From: Neobacillus niacini
GTDB lineage: Bacteria > Bacillota > Bacilli > Bacillales > Cytobacillaceae
NCBI RefSeq assembly: GCF_023715785.1
Contig: NZ_JAMBOX010000001.1
Location: 248,001 to 312,000, forward strand
Length of the DNA stretch: 64,000 nucleotides
Direction: 5' to 3'
Numbering within the stretch: position 1 is the first letter of the stretch; every line of letters begins with the position of its first letter. Positions 8,810-16,613 of the stretch are shown here, in pieces. The position numbers and the translations under genes are program-made. The notes under the pieces are model-generated. The model made no database searches. It saw nothing but the letters and a program-made list of their open reading frames with translations, and was not told where the DNA came from.

Positions 8810-9196
8810 CTACCTGGTTCTAATGGCTGTTTTAAGTAAATTTAATTGTTCTGATACTTGGGTTGATAAGGTTTGATACCAGATGGAGTTTTTGGTTAAT
8901 TCCGGCATTTCGCTATCAACATCCACTCCATTGCCGCTGTTTTGCATTATGTACGGCTGGGTGGTCATCATAGGCTGACTATGTACAGATGTACCGATTG
9001 GAATATGTTTTTGGTTCGTTCTTGTTCCGGCAAATCCAGAACCCGAAAGCTCCTGTTTTAAAATTTCTTCAAAGATGACTTGTTGAGGTTTGTAGTTAGG
9101 AGTGTTTACATTCGCGAGATTGTTAGAAATCGCATTGTTTCGTAAGGCACTAGCATCTAAAGCACCCTTTAGGATATTAATGTTTTGCAACATCAT
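8810..9196 (-). CDS. flgB: Flagellar proximal rod protein FlgB
   Basis: First gene of the main flagellar operon. The 128-residue product has the rod signature LRNNAISNNLANVNTPNYK near residue 17 and the C-terminal LSTQVSEQLNLLKTAIRTR helix. The ATG-ATG start at 9196 follows a strong AAAAGGGGGAACAC ribosome site. The 5' leader of about 240 bases contains a c-di-GMP riboswitch and a terminator, so expression of the whole operon is probably set by c-di-GMP. Confidence 0.96.
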   Translation of the reverse strand: MMLQNINILKGALDASALRNNAISNNLANVNTPNYKPQQVIFEEILKQELSGSGFAGTRTNQKHIPIGTSVHSQPMMTTQPYIMQNSGNGVDVDSEMPELTKNSIWYQTLSTQVSEQLNLLKTAIRTR

Positions 9197-9245
9197 GTGT
9201 TCCCCCTTTTCGTCATTGGAATATTTTTCTACTCATTTGACCGAC

Positions 9246-9300
9246 AAAAAAAAGACCACTCCGAAGAATAGTCTAATGGGGTAGATTATGACTTCTTCGG
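9246..9300 (-). terminator. Riboswitch-linked intrinsic terminator upstream of flgB
   Basis: On the minus strand the stem CCGAAGAA...TTCTTCGG, continued inward by AGTC/GACT pairing, is followed after seven bases by eight U residues. The CCG at the base of the 5' arm is also the 3' end of the aptamer closing stem. Pairing of CCA (inside the aptamer) with TGG would bring the U-run next to the stem. The terminator and the folded aptamer may therefore exclude each other. Confidence 0.8.
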
Positions 9301-9395
9301 TAACTGGCTGGCATGATCAATAATTGATCGAAGCCCCTATAGCTTTGCGTCGCTGGATTTCCCCAGGTTTGCCTTTATCGGATTGTGTTTGTCGC
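9288..9395 (-). ncRNA. Cyclic di-GMP-I (GEMM) riboswitch in the flgB operon leader
   Basis: Read on the minus strand, the conserved GEMM-I parts appear in order: AAAGGCAAACC, a stem CTGGG-GAAA-TCCAG with a GNRA tetraloop, GCGACGCAAAGCTA, a second arm closed by GATCAA/TTGATC, then ATGCCAGCC and the closing GTTACCG. A closing stem CGATAA/TTACCG can form. These match the class I c-di-GMP aptamer described for Vibrio Vc2 and Clostridioides difficile Cd1. It controls the downstream flgB-fliR operon through the adjoining terminator. Whether c-di-GMP turns the operon on or off cannot be settled by eye. Confidence 0.92.
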
Positions 9396-9437
9396 TTTGG
9401 AATGCATAAAAAATGTCGAAATTTGCCTATGAAATTA

Positions 9438-9466
9438 ATATTACAATGATTTAACTTTTATTACAA
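9438..9466 (-). promoter_or_regulatory. Candidate sigma-A promoter of the flgB operon
   Basis: On the minus strand, TTGTAA (9466-9461) and TAATAT (9443-9438) are separated by 17 bases, about 50 bases upstream of the riboswitch. Each hexamer matches 4 of 6 consensus bases. Confidence 0.4.
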
Positions 9467-9522
9467 TGGAAAATAACCAAAAAGAACTACTTCACAAAAA
9501 ATTTACACATTTGATTTTGAAA

Positions 9523-9569
9523 AATAATCAAAAAGACCTACTTAACAAATAAATTGTTAGGTAGGTCTT
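9523..9569 (-). terminator. Intrinsic terminator of the fliD-fliT-fliS operon
   Basis: A 16-bp stem, with one wobble, has arms at 9569-9554 and 9548-9533, a five-base loop and a following T-rich stretch on the minus strand. The first arm encodes the last codons and stop of fliS. Confidence 0.92.
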
Positions 9570-9937
9570 ACTATTTTCATAGCTTCCTTCCATGTTTCCT
9601 GCAATTCTGTCAACATATTCTGCACCTCTCGCAACAGCTGCTCATCCTTTTTGGTGTTTGCCTCTATCAATCTTTGTTTCATGTAATCATAGAGGAGAAT
9701 TAATGACTTGGATACTTCGATATCCATGTCGAGTGTCACCATCAATTCACTGACAATCTTCTGCGCCCGGATAATCCGGTCATTGGTTCTTTCCCAATCC
9801 TTTTTCTCCATTGCCATTCTTGCCTGAAGGATAAATTTAATGGCCCCGGTATACAGTAATAGCGGCAGCTCTTCCTTTTTGGCAAATAACACCTGATTGT
9901 TTTCGTAGGATTGATAGGGGTTGTTTACTGCCATCAT
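9557..9937 (-). CDS. fliS: Flagellin export chaperone FliS
   Basis: Binds the C-terminus of flagellin and stops it polymerising in the cytoplasm. The 126-residue all-helical protein begins with the conserved NPYQSYENNQVL region, followed by LPLLLYTGAIKFILQA, the FliS core. It lies 12 bases after fliT and ends inside a strong terminator. Confidence 0.96.
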   Translation of the reverse strand: MMAVNNPYQSYENNQVLFAKKEELPLLLYTGAIKFILQARMAMEKKDWERTNDRIIRAQKIVSELMVTLDMDIEVSKSLILLYDYMKQRLIEANTKKDEQLLREVQNMLTELQETWKEAMKIVRPT

Positions 9938-9949
9938 CTTTTCACCCTT

Positions 9950-10300
9950 TTATTTTCTTTTGTCATAAAACACTCCACTTGGAGCAACCGCCGGCTCCCC
10001 GTACTGCTGTTTGATGTTTTTCTCTTTTTTGACCGCCTGAATCGCTGAAAGTGCAATTTGCTTCTCTTTGGTTAATTTCTCCATGAGCTTTTGATCTAAA
10101 GGCTTGATTTGCCGGAGCATTTCTTGGATGTCGCCGTTCACCAGAATGCTCCCATGGCACTGGTCAAGTTCATTTATTGTTTCAATGCATTGTTGGCGTT
10201 CTGCCAGCAGCTGTGTAATCTGTTCAGCTGTTACCTCCGCCAATAGTCTTAATGTCAGCTGATGGTACTTAGTCAACAGTGCCTGCTTTTGTTGATGCAA
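9950..10300 (-). CDS. fliT: FliT-like flagellar chaperone
   Basis: The open frame extends to 10393 inside fliD, but the likely start is the TTG at 10300, two bases after the fliD stop and behind the GGCGGTGGAATG ribosome site. This gives 116 residues of mainly alpha-helical, Q- and E-rich sequence with no cysteine-rich or membrane segment. Size, composition and the position between fliD and fliS fit FliT, the cap-protein chaperone. FliT sequences are poorly conserved, so the name rests largely on context. Confidence 0.75.
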   Translation of the reverse strand: MHQQKQALLTKYHQLTLRLLAEVTAEQITQLLAERQQCIETINELDQCHGSILVNGDIQEMLRQIKPLDQKLMEKLTKEKQIALSAIQAVKKEKNIKQQYGEPAVAPSGVFYDKRK

Positions 10301-10302
10301 GA

Positions 10303-11862
10303 TTACATTCCACCGCCCATTTGCTGCATTAACCAGCTGCTTTGGGTATTCGCTTTTTGGATCGCCTGCTCCATTGCCGTGAACTGCTTCCAATAATAAC
10401 TTTCTTTCGTTTGCAGCCGCTTCTCCCAGGAATCGATTTGCTGATCGAGCCGATTGAGGGCCTTTGATAAATAGGAATCACTTGAAAAACCAGCGGCCTT
10501 GGTGATATCCTTCATCGTCTCGTTCAACTGGTCATACATTCGCCATGCAACTCCGCTATTTTGAAACTCTTCTGTGTTGTTCACGGTATTATTGGCAGCT
10601 GGGCCGGTATCGTGCTTTTTCGAAAAAAGTCGAGCAACATCCTCAATATTGTTTTCAAGAGCAGCTTTTAATTTTTTTTCATCAATGACCAACTTGCCAT
10701 TGTCGCGGTAATTGGTGCTTGGCGCAATGCCGATTTCCGCTAACGTATCAAACTGGCTGTTCATCACGGCAGCGTCTTTATCGCTAACCTTGGCATATAA
10801 GGTTTGCCGCATTTTATCAAGGGCGGAAGCGATGATCCGGTCACTGGCCAATATCCCGCTCTTGGCCTTCTCCTCCCACATTTCGATTTCCTTCTCCTTC
10901 ATGTCCTTCTTCTGCTCATCTAACAAGGGGGCAAAACCCTTTTCGCGTTTTTCAGTCGTTTTGTCGCGAAGCGCTTTAATCGTTTCGTTATATTTATCGA
11001 CAAAACCTTTGATACTGTCAAAAATCGACTCGACATCGGCTCGTTTCGAAATAGTTACCGTGCTCCCTGCTGGAATTTCGGTCTTTAGGTTAAAGGTCAC
11101 CCCATCGTACGTAAACTTGTTGCTGGTAATGGTAAGAGGCGTTCCGTTAATGATAACCTCTCCAGGTGTGGCGTTGACGCCTGAGTTCCCGATGGCGCCT
11201 GATAAGTTTCCGGCTGCAAAATCATTTTGCGACCCGCTGATGGTGCCGGCTGCGATATTGAATGGGTTTGCCCCATTAGACAGATTAGCGATGCTGATTC
11301 CCGTTGCGGCGTCCTTCGATGTAAAAATAATCGCGTTGTCGCCGCTTGAATAGCTGGCTGTGACTCCTGTTTTTGCGGACAGGGCATTGATTTTCGTCAG
11401 TGAGCTTTGAATCGTGTCCGTGCCGTTCAGTTCAATTGTTTCGTTATTTAGGGTAAAACTGAAGCCCTTCCCGGTACCCAATTCTGTTTTATCATTCGCC
11501 ACTCCCGCTGCGGCAAATTTAACGGAGGAAGGAGTTCCCGGCTGATACAGTTTGGCAGCGGAAATCACGTACTCACTTCTGCTCGGCTGACCGGATAAGG
11601 AAACCTCCAGCTTATTCGCATCCGATGAAGTAAGCTTGCTCTGCTGAAAGGTAGATTGTAATCTGAGCGCCTCCATCGAGGAGCGCAAATCAAGAAATTT
11701 TGTGTTTACATCGCGATAGGCATCCATTTTCCACTGAGTTACCGTCTTATTTTGGATGACTTTATTTAACGGGATTCTTTCCGCGTTCATTAATTTGGCC
11801 ACGAGCGATTCGGTATCCATTCCAGATGCCAATCCGGAAAACCGCAGATCGTTACTAATCAT
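10303..11862 (-). CDS. fliD: Flagellar filament cap protein FliD
   Basis: Cap that folds flagellin at the filament tip. The 519-residue protein starts with the typical FliD N-terminus (FSGLASGMDTESLVAKLMNA), has the D2/D3 beta-rich middle (residues about 90-270) and ends with the FliD_C helices (LNRLDQQIDSWEKRLQ and YYWKQFTAMEQAIQKANTQS). First gene of the fliD-fliT-fliS operon, with a sigma-D-like promoter about 34-61 bases upstream. Confidence 0.97.
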   Translation of the reverse strand: MISNDLRFSGLASGMDTESLVAKLMNAERIPLNKVIQNKTVTQWKMDAYRDVNTKFLDLRSSMEALRLQSTFQQSKLTSSDANKLEVSLSGQPSRSEYVISAAKLYQPGTPSSVKFAAAGVANDKTELGTGKGFSFTLNNETIELNGTDTIQSSLTKINALSAKTGVTASYSSGDNAIIFTSKDAATGISIANLSNGANPFNIAAGTISGSQNDFAAGNLSGAIGNSGVNATPGEVIINGTPLTITSNKFTYDGVTFNLKTEIPAGSTVTISKRADVESIFDSIKGFVDKYNETIKALRDKTTEKREKGFAPLLDEQKKDMKEKEIEMWEEKAKSGILASDRIIASALDKMRQTLYAKVSDKDAAVMNSQFDTLAEIGIAPSTNYRDNGKLVIDEKKLKAALENNIEDVARLFSKKHDTGPAANNTVNNTEEFQNSGVAWRMYDQLNETMKDITKAAGFSSDSYLSKALNRLDQQIDSWEKRLQTKESYYWKQFTAMEQAIQKANTQSSWLMQQMGGGM

Positions 11863-11895
11863 AAAGCGAAGCCTCCGATCGTTTATCTATATTGG

Positions 11896-11923
11896 TTAAC
11901 GGCATTTTCGACAGTAGTGTTTA
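11896..11923 (-). promoter_or_regulatory. Sigma-D type promoter of fliD
   Basis: On the minus strand, TAAA (11923-11920), 16 bases, then GCCGTTAA (11903-11896). The consensus is TAAA-N15-GCCGATAT. The -35 is perfect and the -10 matches 6 of 8. Confidence 0.65.
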
Positions 11924-11933
11924 GTTTTTTGGA

Positions 11934-11962
11934 ATAAAAAAAGGCCTGATATCGGCCTTTTT
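11934..11962 (-). terminator. Terminator after fliN in the fliK operon
   Basis: AAAAAAGGCC-GATATCA-GGCCTTTTTTT on the minus strand, directly after the fliN stop (11967). It separates the fliK-flgD-flgE-fliM-fliN operon from the fliD promoter. The symmetrical A/T flanks would let it work in both directions. Confidence 0.9.
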
Positions 11963-11966
11963 TCGG

Positions 11967-12335
11967 TTAATTAATCGTTTTATTTAAAATTTCGGTCACG
12001 CGGATACCGAAATAATCGTCGATGACGACGACTTCGCCTTTGGCGACAATTTTGCCGTTAATCAGGACATCGACCGGCTCGCCCGATACGCGGTCCAGCT
12101 CGATAATCGAACCCTGCGAAAGCTCCAGCACTTCGTTAATTTTCTTTTTCGTCCGGCCGAGCTCCACCACAAGCTCTAATGAAATATCCATGAGCATATT
12201 CAAATTGACCGATTCTTCTTCACTCTTTTCGGGTTCATCGGGCAAATCCTGAAAAACAAATGGCTTCGTCTTCGATTGATTTTCTCCTAATAAAGCTTCA
12301 AGCTCTTCTCGTGAAATTTTCCCATCGTTACTCAT
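11967..12335 (-). CDS. fliN: FliN/FliY-type motor switch protein with CheY-docking-like peptide
   Basis: C-ring protein of 122 residues. The C-terminal SpoA/FliN domain ([20 protein letters not shown], then [20 protein letters not shown] and [21 protein letters not shown]) closely resembles the end of Bacillus FliY. The N-terminus, [13 protein letters not shown] (residues 6-18), resembles the LSQ-EIDALL CheY-P docking peptide that opens FliM and FliY, but the CheC-like phosphatase domains that lie between these parts in FliY are absent. I infer a shortened FliY. It overlaps fliM by 8 bases and ends the operon. Confidence 0.92.
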   Translation of the reverse strand: MSNDGKISREELEALLGENQSKTKPFVFQDLPDEPEKSEEESVNLNMLMDISLELVVELGRTKKKINEVLELSQGSIIELDRVSGEPVDVLINGKIVAKGEVVVIDDYFGIRVTEILNKTIN

Positions 12336-13254
12336 GTTTTTTTCCCTCTTTTTCTACAACAGTTTCAATTTCCGCTGCCAGCCGCGTCTTTTTAACCCCC
12401 GGCTTGACCAAGAATTTCACTTCTTTTCCGACCATCGCCTTTAACGGTTCATCATAAAGCTGGTTGAGTTGGATGACATCGCCGACATTTAACGATAAAA
12501 ATTCCTCAATGGAAATCTTCGAGCGCCCCAATTCCACGCTTAACGGGATCTCCAGCCCTTCAATTTTAGACTTTAACAACTTTGATTCCTGCTTGTTCTT
12601 GGCATGACTGCGGGGTGAAAACAATTGATAGGATGATAGCTTCGGCAAAAACGGCTCAAGAATAATGTACGGGATACAAATGTGCATTTGCTCCGTCATA
12701 TCACCGATTTTTATCGTAAACGCGATGACAATCACGGTTTCATTGGGAATCGCAACCTGCAAAAACTGCGGATTGGTTTCAATGTCAATCACCTTCATGT
12801 CGACATTCATGAGATCTTTCCACGATTTCTTTAAATTTTCCACAAACCCTTCGAAGAGCTTATGAAGAATATTTTGTTCAATTTGTGTTAACGAGGCTTT
12901 TTCCTCAGTAGAAACTGCGAGCTCCCGGCCTCCTAAAAGACGATTGATAATCGCAAAAGCCATTTTCGACTTTAATTCCATGATCATCCGGCCCTTTTCG
13001 GAGGTTTCAAACACGTTTAAAATCGTGTACGCCGGCAATTGCTTGATGAATTCCTCATAAAGCATTTGATTGACCGATACCACTTCCACCTGGACAATGG
13101 TTCGTAATTGCGTGGAAATCGCGGACGCAAGCTGGTAAGCGAAATTATCGTGAATTCTCGTTAATACCCGCACCTGTTCCATTGATAAGCGTAGCGCCTT
13201 TTTAAAATCATAGACTTTCACATCATGGTTGTTCTGAACAATTCTTTCTTTCAT
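12328..13254 (-). CDS. fliM: Flagellar motor switch protein FliM
   Basis: Switch-complex protein of 308 residues. The FliM middle domain ([27 protein letters not shown] at residues 12-38, given here only as the KVYDF and LTRIHDNF landmarks) and the C-terminal SpoA domain ([20 protein letters not shown]) are present. The LSQ-EIDALL peptide that normally opens FliM is missing: the protein begins [11 protein letters not shown], and the frame is closed by a TAG about 48 bases upstream of the ATG, with no such peptide encoded. The adjacent FliN carries a similar peptide instead. Confidence 0.95.
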   Translation of the reverse strand: MKERIVQNNHDVKVYDFKKALRLSMEQVRVLTRIHDNFAYQLASAISTQLRTIVQVEVVSVNQMLYEEFIKQLPAYTILNVFETSEKGRMIMELKSKMAFAIINRLLGGRELAVSTEEKASLTQIEQNILHKLFEGFVENLKKSWKDLMNVDMKVIDIETNPQFLQVAIPNETVIVIAFTIKIGDMTEQMHICIPYIILEPFLPKLSSYQLFSPRSHAKNKQESKLLKSKIEGLEIPLSVELGRSKISIEEFLSLNVGDVIQLNQLYDEPLKAMVGKEVKFLVKPGVKKTRLAAEIETVVEKEGKKHE

Positions 13255-13316
13255 CGTGTAGATTCCACCGCCGTAAAGAGCTGCAACGGGAAAACTAAGC
13301 TATTTTCCCTCACACT

Positions 13317-14147
13317 CTATCGTTTTAAATTCACTAGTTCTTCTAAAATTGAATCGGATACGGTAATCACTTTGGCATTCGCCTGAAAACCGCGCTGTGC
13401 AGTAATCATTTCGGTTATCTCTTCGGAAAGATCAACATTCGACATTTCCAGCTGGCCTGAAACAATCTGACCAGCATGATTAAATTCTCTCTTGTCAATC
13501 AAGTCCTCAATGCGTGGTGCGGTAAAATCATTATTCATTTGCGCATTGCCTGTTAATTCATACAAGGAACCGCCCACTTTTTTCAAACCGCCCGGATTAG
13601 AGACAACCACCGTGCCTAGAGTTGTAATCTCATCGGAAGTGCCTGCAGGAGTGACCCCTTTGATAACCCCATTATAATCAATTGTGTAAGAAACATAAAC
13701 ATCCGTATCGATTTGGATTGGATTTCCTTCGAAGTTGAGCACTTTATAGCCTTGCGGATTGACGAGGTTGCCTGCTCCGTCAAGAGTGAAGTTTCCTGCT
13801 CTCGTCATGTATTTCGCATTGCTGTCGTTTTGAACAACGAAAAATCCATCTCCATCAATATATAAATCGGATGAAAGGTTGGTCGTCATTGGGCTGCCAG
13901 GCGTGTGCATCGTATCAATGGCCGCTGTTTTCACACCGAGCCCAATTTGCACCGGATTGGTTCCACCTGAACCGCCGGCAACCGGCGAAGAACTGCCCCG
14001 GACCGTTTGGCTTAACACGTCCTGAAACATGATTCGGCTTTTCTTATAGCCGACTGTATTCACGTTGGCAATATTGTTACCAATCACATCTAATTTATTT
14101 TGGAACGCCTTCATCCCTGATACACTTGAATTTAATGAACGCAGCAT
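13317..14147 (-). CDS. flgE: Flagellar hook protein FlgE (Bacillus type)
   Basis: Hook subunit of 276 residues with the N-terminal axial motif LDVIGNNIANVNTVGYKKSR and the C-terminal SNVDLSEEITEMITAQRGFQANAK signature (seen here at residues about 238-262). Short length and FlgG-like architecture are normal for hook proteins of the Bacillus group. The position after flgD and before fliM supports flgE rather than flgG, which is found at 26273. No swrD or fliL lies between flgE and fliM, unlike B. subtilis. Confidence 0.9.
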   Translation of the reverse strand: MLRSLNSSVSGMKAFQNKLDVIGNNIANVNTVGYKKSRIMFQDVLSQTVRGSSSPVAGGSGGTNPVQIGLGVKTAAIDTMHTPGSPMTTNLSSDLYIDGDGFFVVQNDSNAKYMTRAGNFTLDGAGNLVNPQGYKVLNFEGNPIQIDTDVYVSYTIDYNGVIKGVTPAGTSDEITTLGTVVVSNPGGLKKVGGSLYELTGNAQMNNDFTAPRIEDLIDKREFNHAGQIVSGQLEMSNVDLSEEITEMITAQRGFQANAKVITVSDSILEELVNLKR

Positions 14148-14214
14148 TTGTCATACCTCCGAGTAAAATTTTTATGGTAGTTGTTTTGTTTTTTGCAGGA
14201 ACGATATTTTGCGT

Positions 14215-14658
14215 TTATCCATTTTGCGATGACGTGTCTTTCGCGGAAACGATCGTTTCTACAGGAATCTCTTGGTCATTTATTTGGTAGAAAAATTGAG
14301 TCCCCTTCTTGATCACCCCGATCACCTGGCCACCCTCTGTCAGGCCGGTATCGGAATTCAGCCAGGATACTTCCTTGTTGATCATATGGGAATACTGGCT
14401 GATGTCGGCGGTTTGCGAATGGGCGAATTGATTAAAGGCTTGATTCAGATTGGACATTTGTTCAAGCATGCTGAATTGCGCTAACTGGACAATAAATTCT
14501 CGGTCCTCCATCGGCTGGGTTGGATCCTGATTTTTCAATTGGGTGGTAAGGAGCTTAAGAAACACATCCTTGCCTAACGGGTCGCTCGTTGGCTTCGTTT
14601 GTTTGCTTGTCATGCCGGCAGCTGTCTGCATGCGGGTTTGAGTATCGATAGTTGGCAC
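14215..14658 (-). CDS. flgD: Flagellar hook assembly (cap) protein FlgD
   Basis: Scaffold for hook polymerisation, 147 residues. The FlgD N-terminal signature is clear: PLGKDVFLKLLTTQLKNQDP, then MEDREFIVQLAQFSMLEQM. The short C-terminal part is typical of Bacillus. It lies between fliK and flgE. Confidence 0.95.
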   Translation of the reverse strand: MPTIDTQTRMQTAAGMTSKQTKPTSDPLGKDVFLKLLTTQLKNQDPTQPMEDREFIVQLAQFSMLEQMSNLNQAFNQFAHSQTADISQYSHMINKEVSWLNSDTGLTEGGQVIGVIKKGTQFFYQINDQEIPVETIVSAKDTSSQNG

Positions 14659-14673
14659 GTTGCTAATCTCCTT

Positions 14674-15741
14674 TTATGCAAGAATGTTGATGCTGGTCTC
14701 GGACCCTTTATGAAGGTACGTATCAATTGTGGTATGGCTTTGATAAAATTCATCACGATTGGGCTTCTTGTTGGCAAAACGCCGCTGATGCTGCTCCTGT
14801 CCTGACTTTCCTTCCGGCTGGGAAAAACCGCTTTGCGGCATTTGCCCGCTGCTTTCACTTTGAGCAATCTCGATTTTATCGATTTGAAACCCTTGCTGCT
14901 GCAGGGCGGTTTTTAATACTGACACTTGCGATTCCAGCATCTCTTTCCCGTGAGCCGTTTCAGCTGTAATTTGAGCGAAGACCTGCCCCTTTTCAATTGT
15001 GATTTTTACGTCAATTTCGCCGAGGTGTTCCGGGGTCAGAGAGAATTTCGCTTCCATCAACTCGGTGGACTTTGTATGATGTTTCAACAGCCCGATGACC
15101 TCTGTAACAAACTGTTCCCTTGTAATTTTCGATGATTGGGAAGTGGAAGTTTGCTCCGGTTCCTGTCCGGGCGTATGTAATGATTGAAAAATGACCTCTT
15201 TTCCGTGGAACTGCCGTTGAAAATCAAATTCGTTCTCGAATTTCGGGATAGGCTGTTGCGCGCTTGTCGACTCGGTTCCCGGTTTTAGAAGATTCGTAAC
15301 AGCTGTTTGGTTAGTGCCGGATTTTTCAACGGTTTGCTGTTGATTCGGGTTTTCTTGTACCTGCGCCATTTTTTCGATTGACTTGAAAACATCCGCTGCT
15401 GGTTTCTGGATGTTCGGTTCTTTATTTTGCACGAATGGTACTTGATCCTTAGCTGTCACTGCTTTGGTTTGAAGCTCTGTTAGGTTATCAGGCTGGGTGA
15501 AGATGAGGCCCAGCAGATCCTCCCGCATTTCTTGGCTCTCTTCTTGAGCAGGTTCGGTTTCCGCCGTTTCAACAGCCAATATGGGTGAAAAAAGGTCTTG
15601 GGCAGTATTAGATCCCGTCCCATTTTTCAACTGATTCAACAGCTCGATAAACGCAGCGGCATTTGGTTGATCCGTTTTTTGATCGCTGCTTTTGTCCGAT
15701 ATGATTTGTTGGGTTGTGCTCATGGATGCGGCTGGAATCAC
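14674..15741 (-). CDS. fliK: Flagellar hook-length control protein FliK
   Basis: Molecular ruler that sets hook length and switches export specificity. The 355-residue product is Q/T/S/P-rich and low in complexity over residues about 20-200, then shows the Flg_hook C-terminal domain (LMEAKFSLTPEHLGEIDVKI, then GKEMLESQVSVLKTALQQQG). The start is the GTG at 15741, eight bases after GGGAG. First gene of the fliK-flgD-flgE-fliM-fliN operon. The divergent gap to the next gene contains a sigma-D promoter facing the other way. Confidence 0.9.
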   Translation of the reverse strand: MIPAASMSTTQQIISDKSSDQKTDQPNAAAFIELLNQLKNGTGSNTAQDLFSPILAVETAETEPAQEESQEMREDLLGLIFTQPDNLTELQTKAVTAKDQVPFVQNKEPNIQKPAADVFKSIEKMAQVQENPNQQQTVEKSGTNQTAVTNLLKPGTESTSAQQPIPKFENEFDFQRQFHGKEVIFQSLHTPGQEPEQTSTSQSSKITREQFVTEVIGLLKHHTKSTELMEAKFSLTPEHLGEIDVKITIEKGQVFAQITAETAHGKEMLESQVSVLKTALQQQGFQIDKIEIAQSESSGQMPQSGFSQPEGKSGQEQHQRRFANKKPNRDEFYQSHTTIDTYLHKGSETSINILA

Positions 15742-15800
15742 AAATGATGCTCCCTTCTAGCAAAAGGTTCTATTTTTCAAAATAAAAATAGTCTAGTAAC

Positions 15801-15827
15801 TAATCAAATTTTCATTTTAGCCGATAT
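15801..15827 (+). promoter_or_regulatory. Sigma-D promoter of the glucosaminidase gene
   Basis: TAAT (15801-15804), 15 bases, GCCGATAT (15820-15827). The -10 is a perfect match and the -35 matches 3 of 4. It lies about 40 bases upstream of the ATG at 15868. Confidence 0.85.
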
Positions 15828-15867
15828 AAAGTAATATATGAATAGATTTCAATTTACAGGAGTATGA

Positions 15868-16539
15868 ATGATGACGTATAATCCGATTTCCACAGATTGG
15901 TTTAAAAATATGGCCTTATTTTCAATTTCAAGGAGCCTTGTCGGCAAGGATACCACTCCGGTTCCAAACGGTGATATGTTTACCTTTATGCTGCAGGCCC
16001 TATTAAACGGGCAGTCTGCGAATGCTAGCGAAGCTTCTCCGACCGGGAATATCGTTTCTGGTAATGCCTCGATGGTTAACATGATAAAAGATTATACCCA
16101 TCTAGTTGGCAGCAATGTTACTGCGGCATTGGATTTCACCGATAGTTCGGGTGCTAAGCTAGATTCCGTGCTTAAAGGCAAGTTAGCCGGCATGGGTGCC
16201 AGTTTCATGGAAGCCGGCAGACAATATAACATCAATCCCAATCTGCTCGCCTCCATTGCGATGCACGAAACCGGGAACGGCTCATCCAGAGCAGCCAGCG
16301 AGAAAAATAATATCGCCGGGATGATGGGCAAAAATGGCCTGCGAAGCTATGATTCTGTTGCCGACAGTATCTTCGATATGGCGCGGAACTTAAGAAAAAA
16401 TTACTTGGATAAAGGTTTCGACACCATTGCCAAAATTGGCGGGAAATACGCCCCAGTCGGCGCCGCCAACGACCCAACCGGGTTAAATAACAATTGGGTC
16501 AAAGGCGTAAACAACTTTTACTATTCGTTAATTTCATAA
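15868..16539 (+). CDS. Leaderless endo-beta-N-acetylglucosaminidase-domain protein, probable flagellar muralytic enzyme
   Basis: A 223-residue protein whose C-terminal two thirds are a glucosaminidase (LytG/FlgJ-like) domain: AGRQYNINPNLLASIAMHETGNGSS, of which the IAMHETGNG part contains the likely catalytic Glu near residue 137, then NNIAGMMG and the YAPVGAANDPTGLNNNW ending. No signal peptide or cell-wall binding repeat is visible. A near-perfect sigma-D promoter and its place between fliK and the flagellin region tie it to motility. I infer export through the flagellar apparatus and local peptidoglycan opening for the rod, like FlgJ in Proteobacteria or CwlQ in B. subtilis. Confidence 0.8.
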   Translation: MMTYNPISTDWFKNMALFSISRSLVGKDTTPVPNGDMFTFMLQALLNGQSANASEASPTGNIVSGNASMVNMIKDYTHLVGSNVTAALDFTDSSGAKLDSVLKGKLAGMGASFMEAGRQYNINPNLLASIAMHETGNGSSRAASEKNNIAGMMGKNGLRSYDSVADSIFDMARNLRKNYLDKGFDTIAKIGGKYAPVGAANDPTGLNNNWVKGVNNFYYSLIS

Positions 16540-16545
16540 CCTATG

Positions 16546-16597
16546 AAGAGGCTGCCCCTTTGAAGAACATCATCTTGGGCAACCTCTTTATTTTTTT
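16546..16597 (+). terminator. Terminator of the glucosaminidase gene
   Basis: AAGAGGCTGCCC pairs with GGGCAACCTCTT, with one mismatch, around a 19-base loop, followed by TATTTTTTT. It lies 6 bases after the stop codon. Confidence 0.85.
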
Positions 16598-16613
16598 GCT
16601 TGTGAAACAGGTC

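Noticed and set aside
9557-9570. Terminator placed after the fliS stop as a separate downstream element
   Set aside because: The stem begins inside the last fliS codons, so gene and terminator overlap; they are reported as overlapping.
10712-11353. 213-codon plus-strand frame opposite fliD
   Set aside because: Shadow frame of a clearly coding gene; no ribosome site or recognisable domain.
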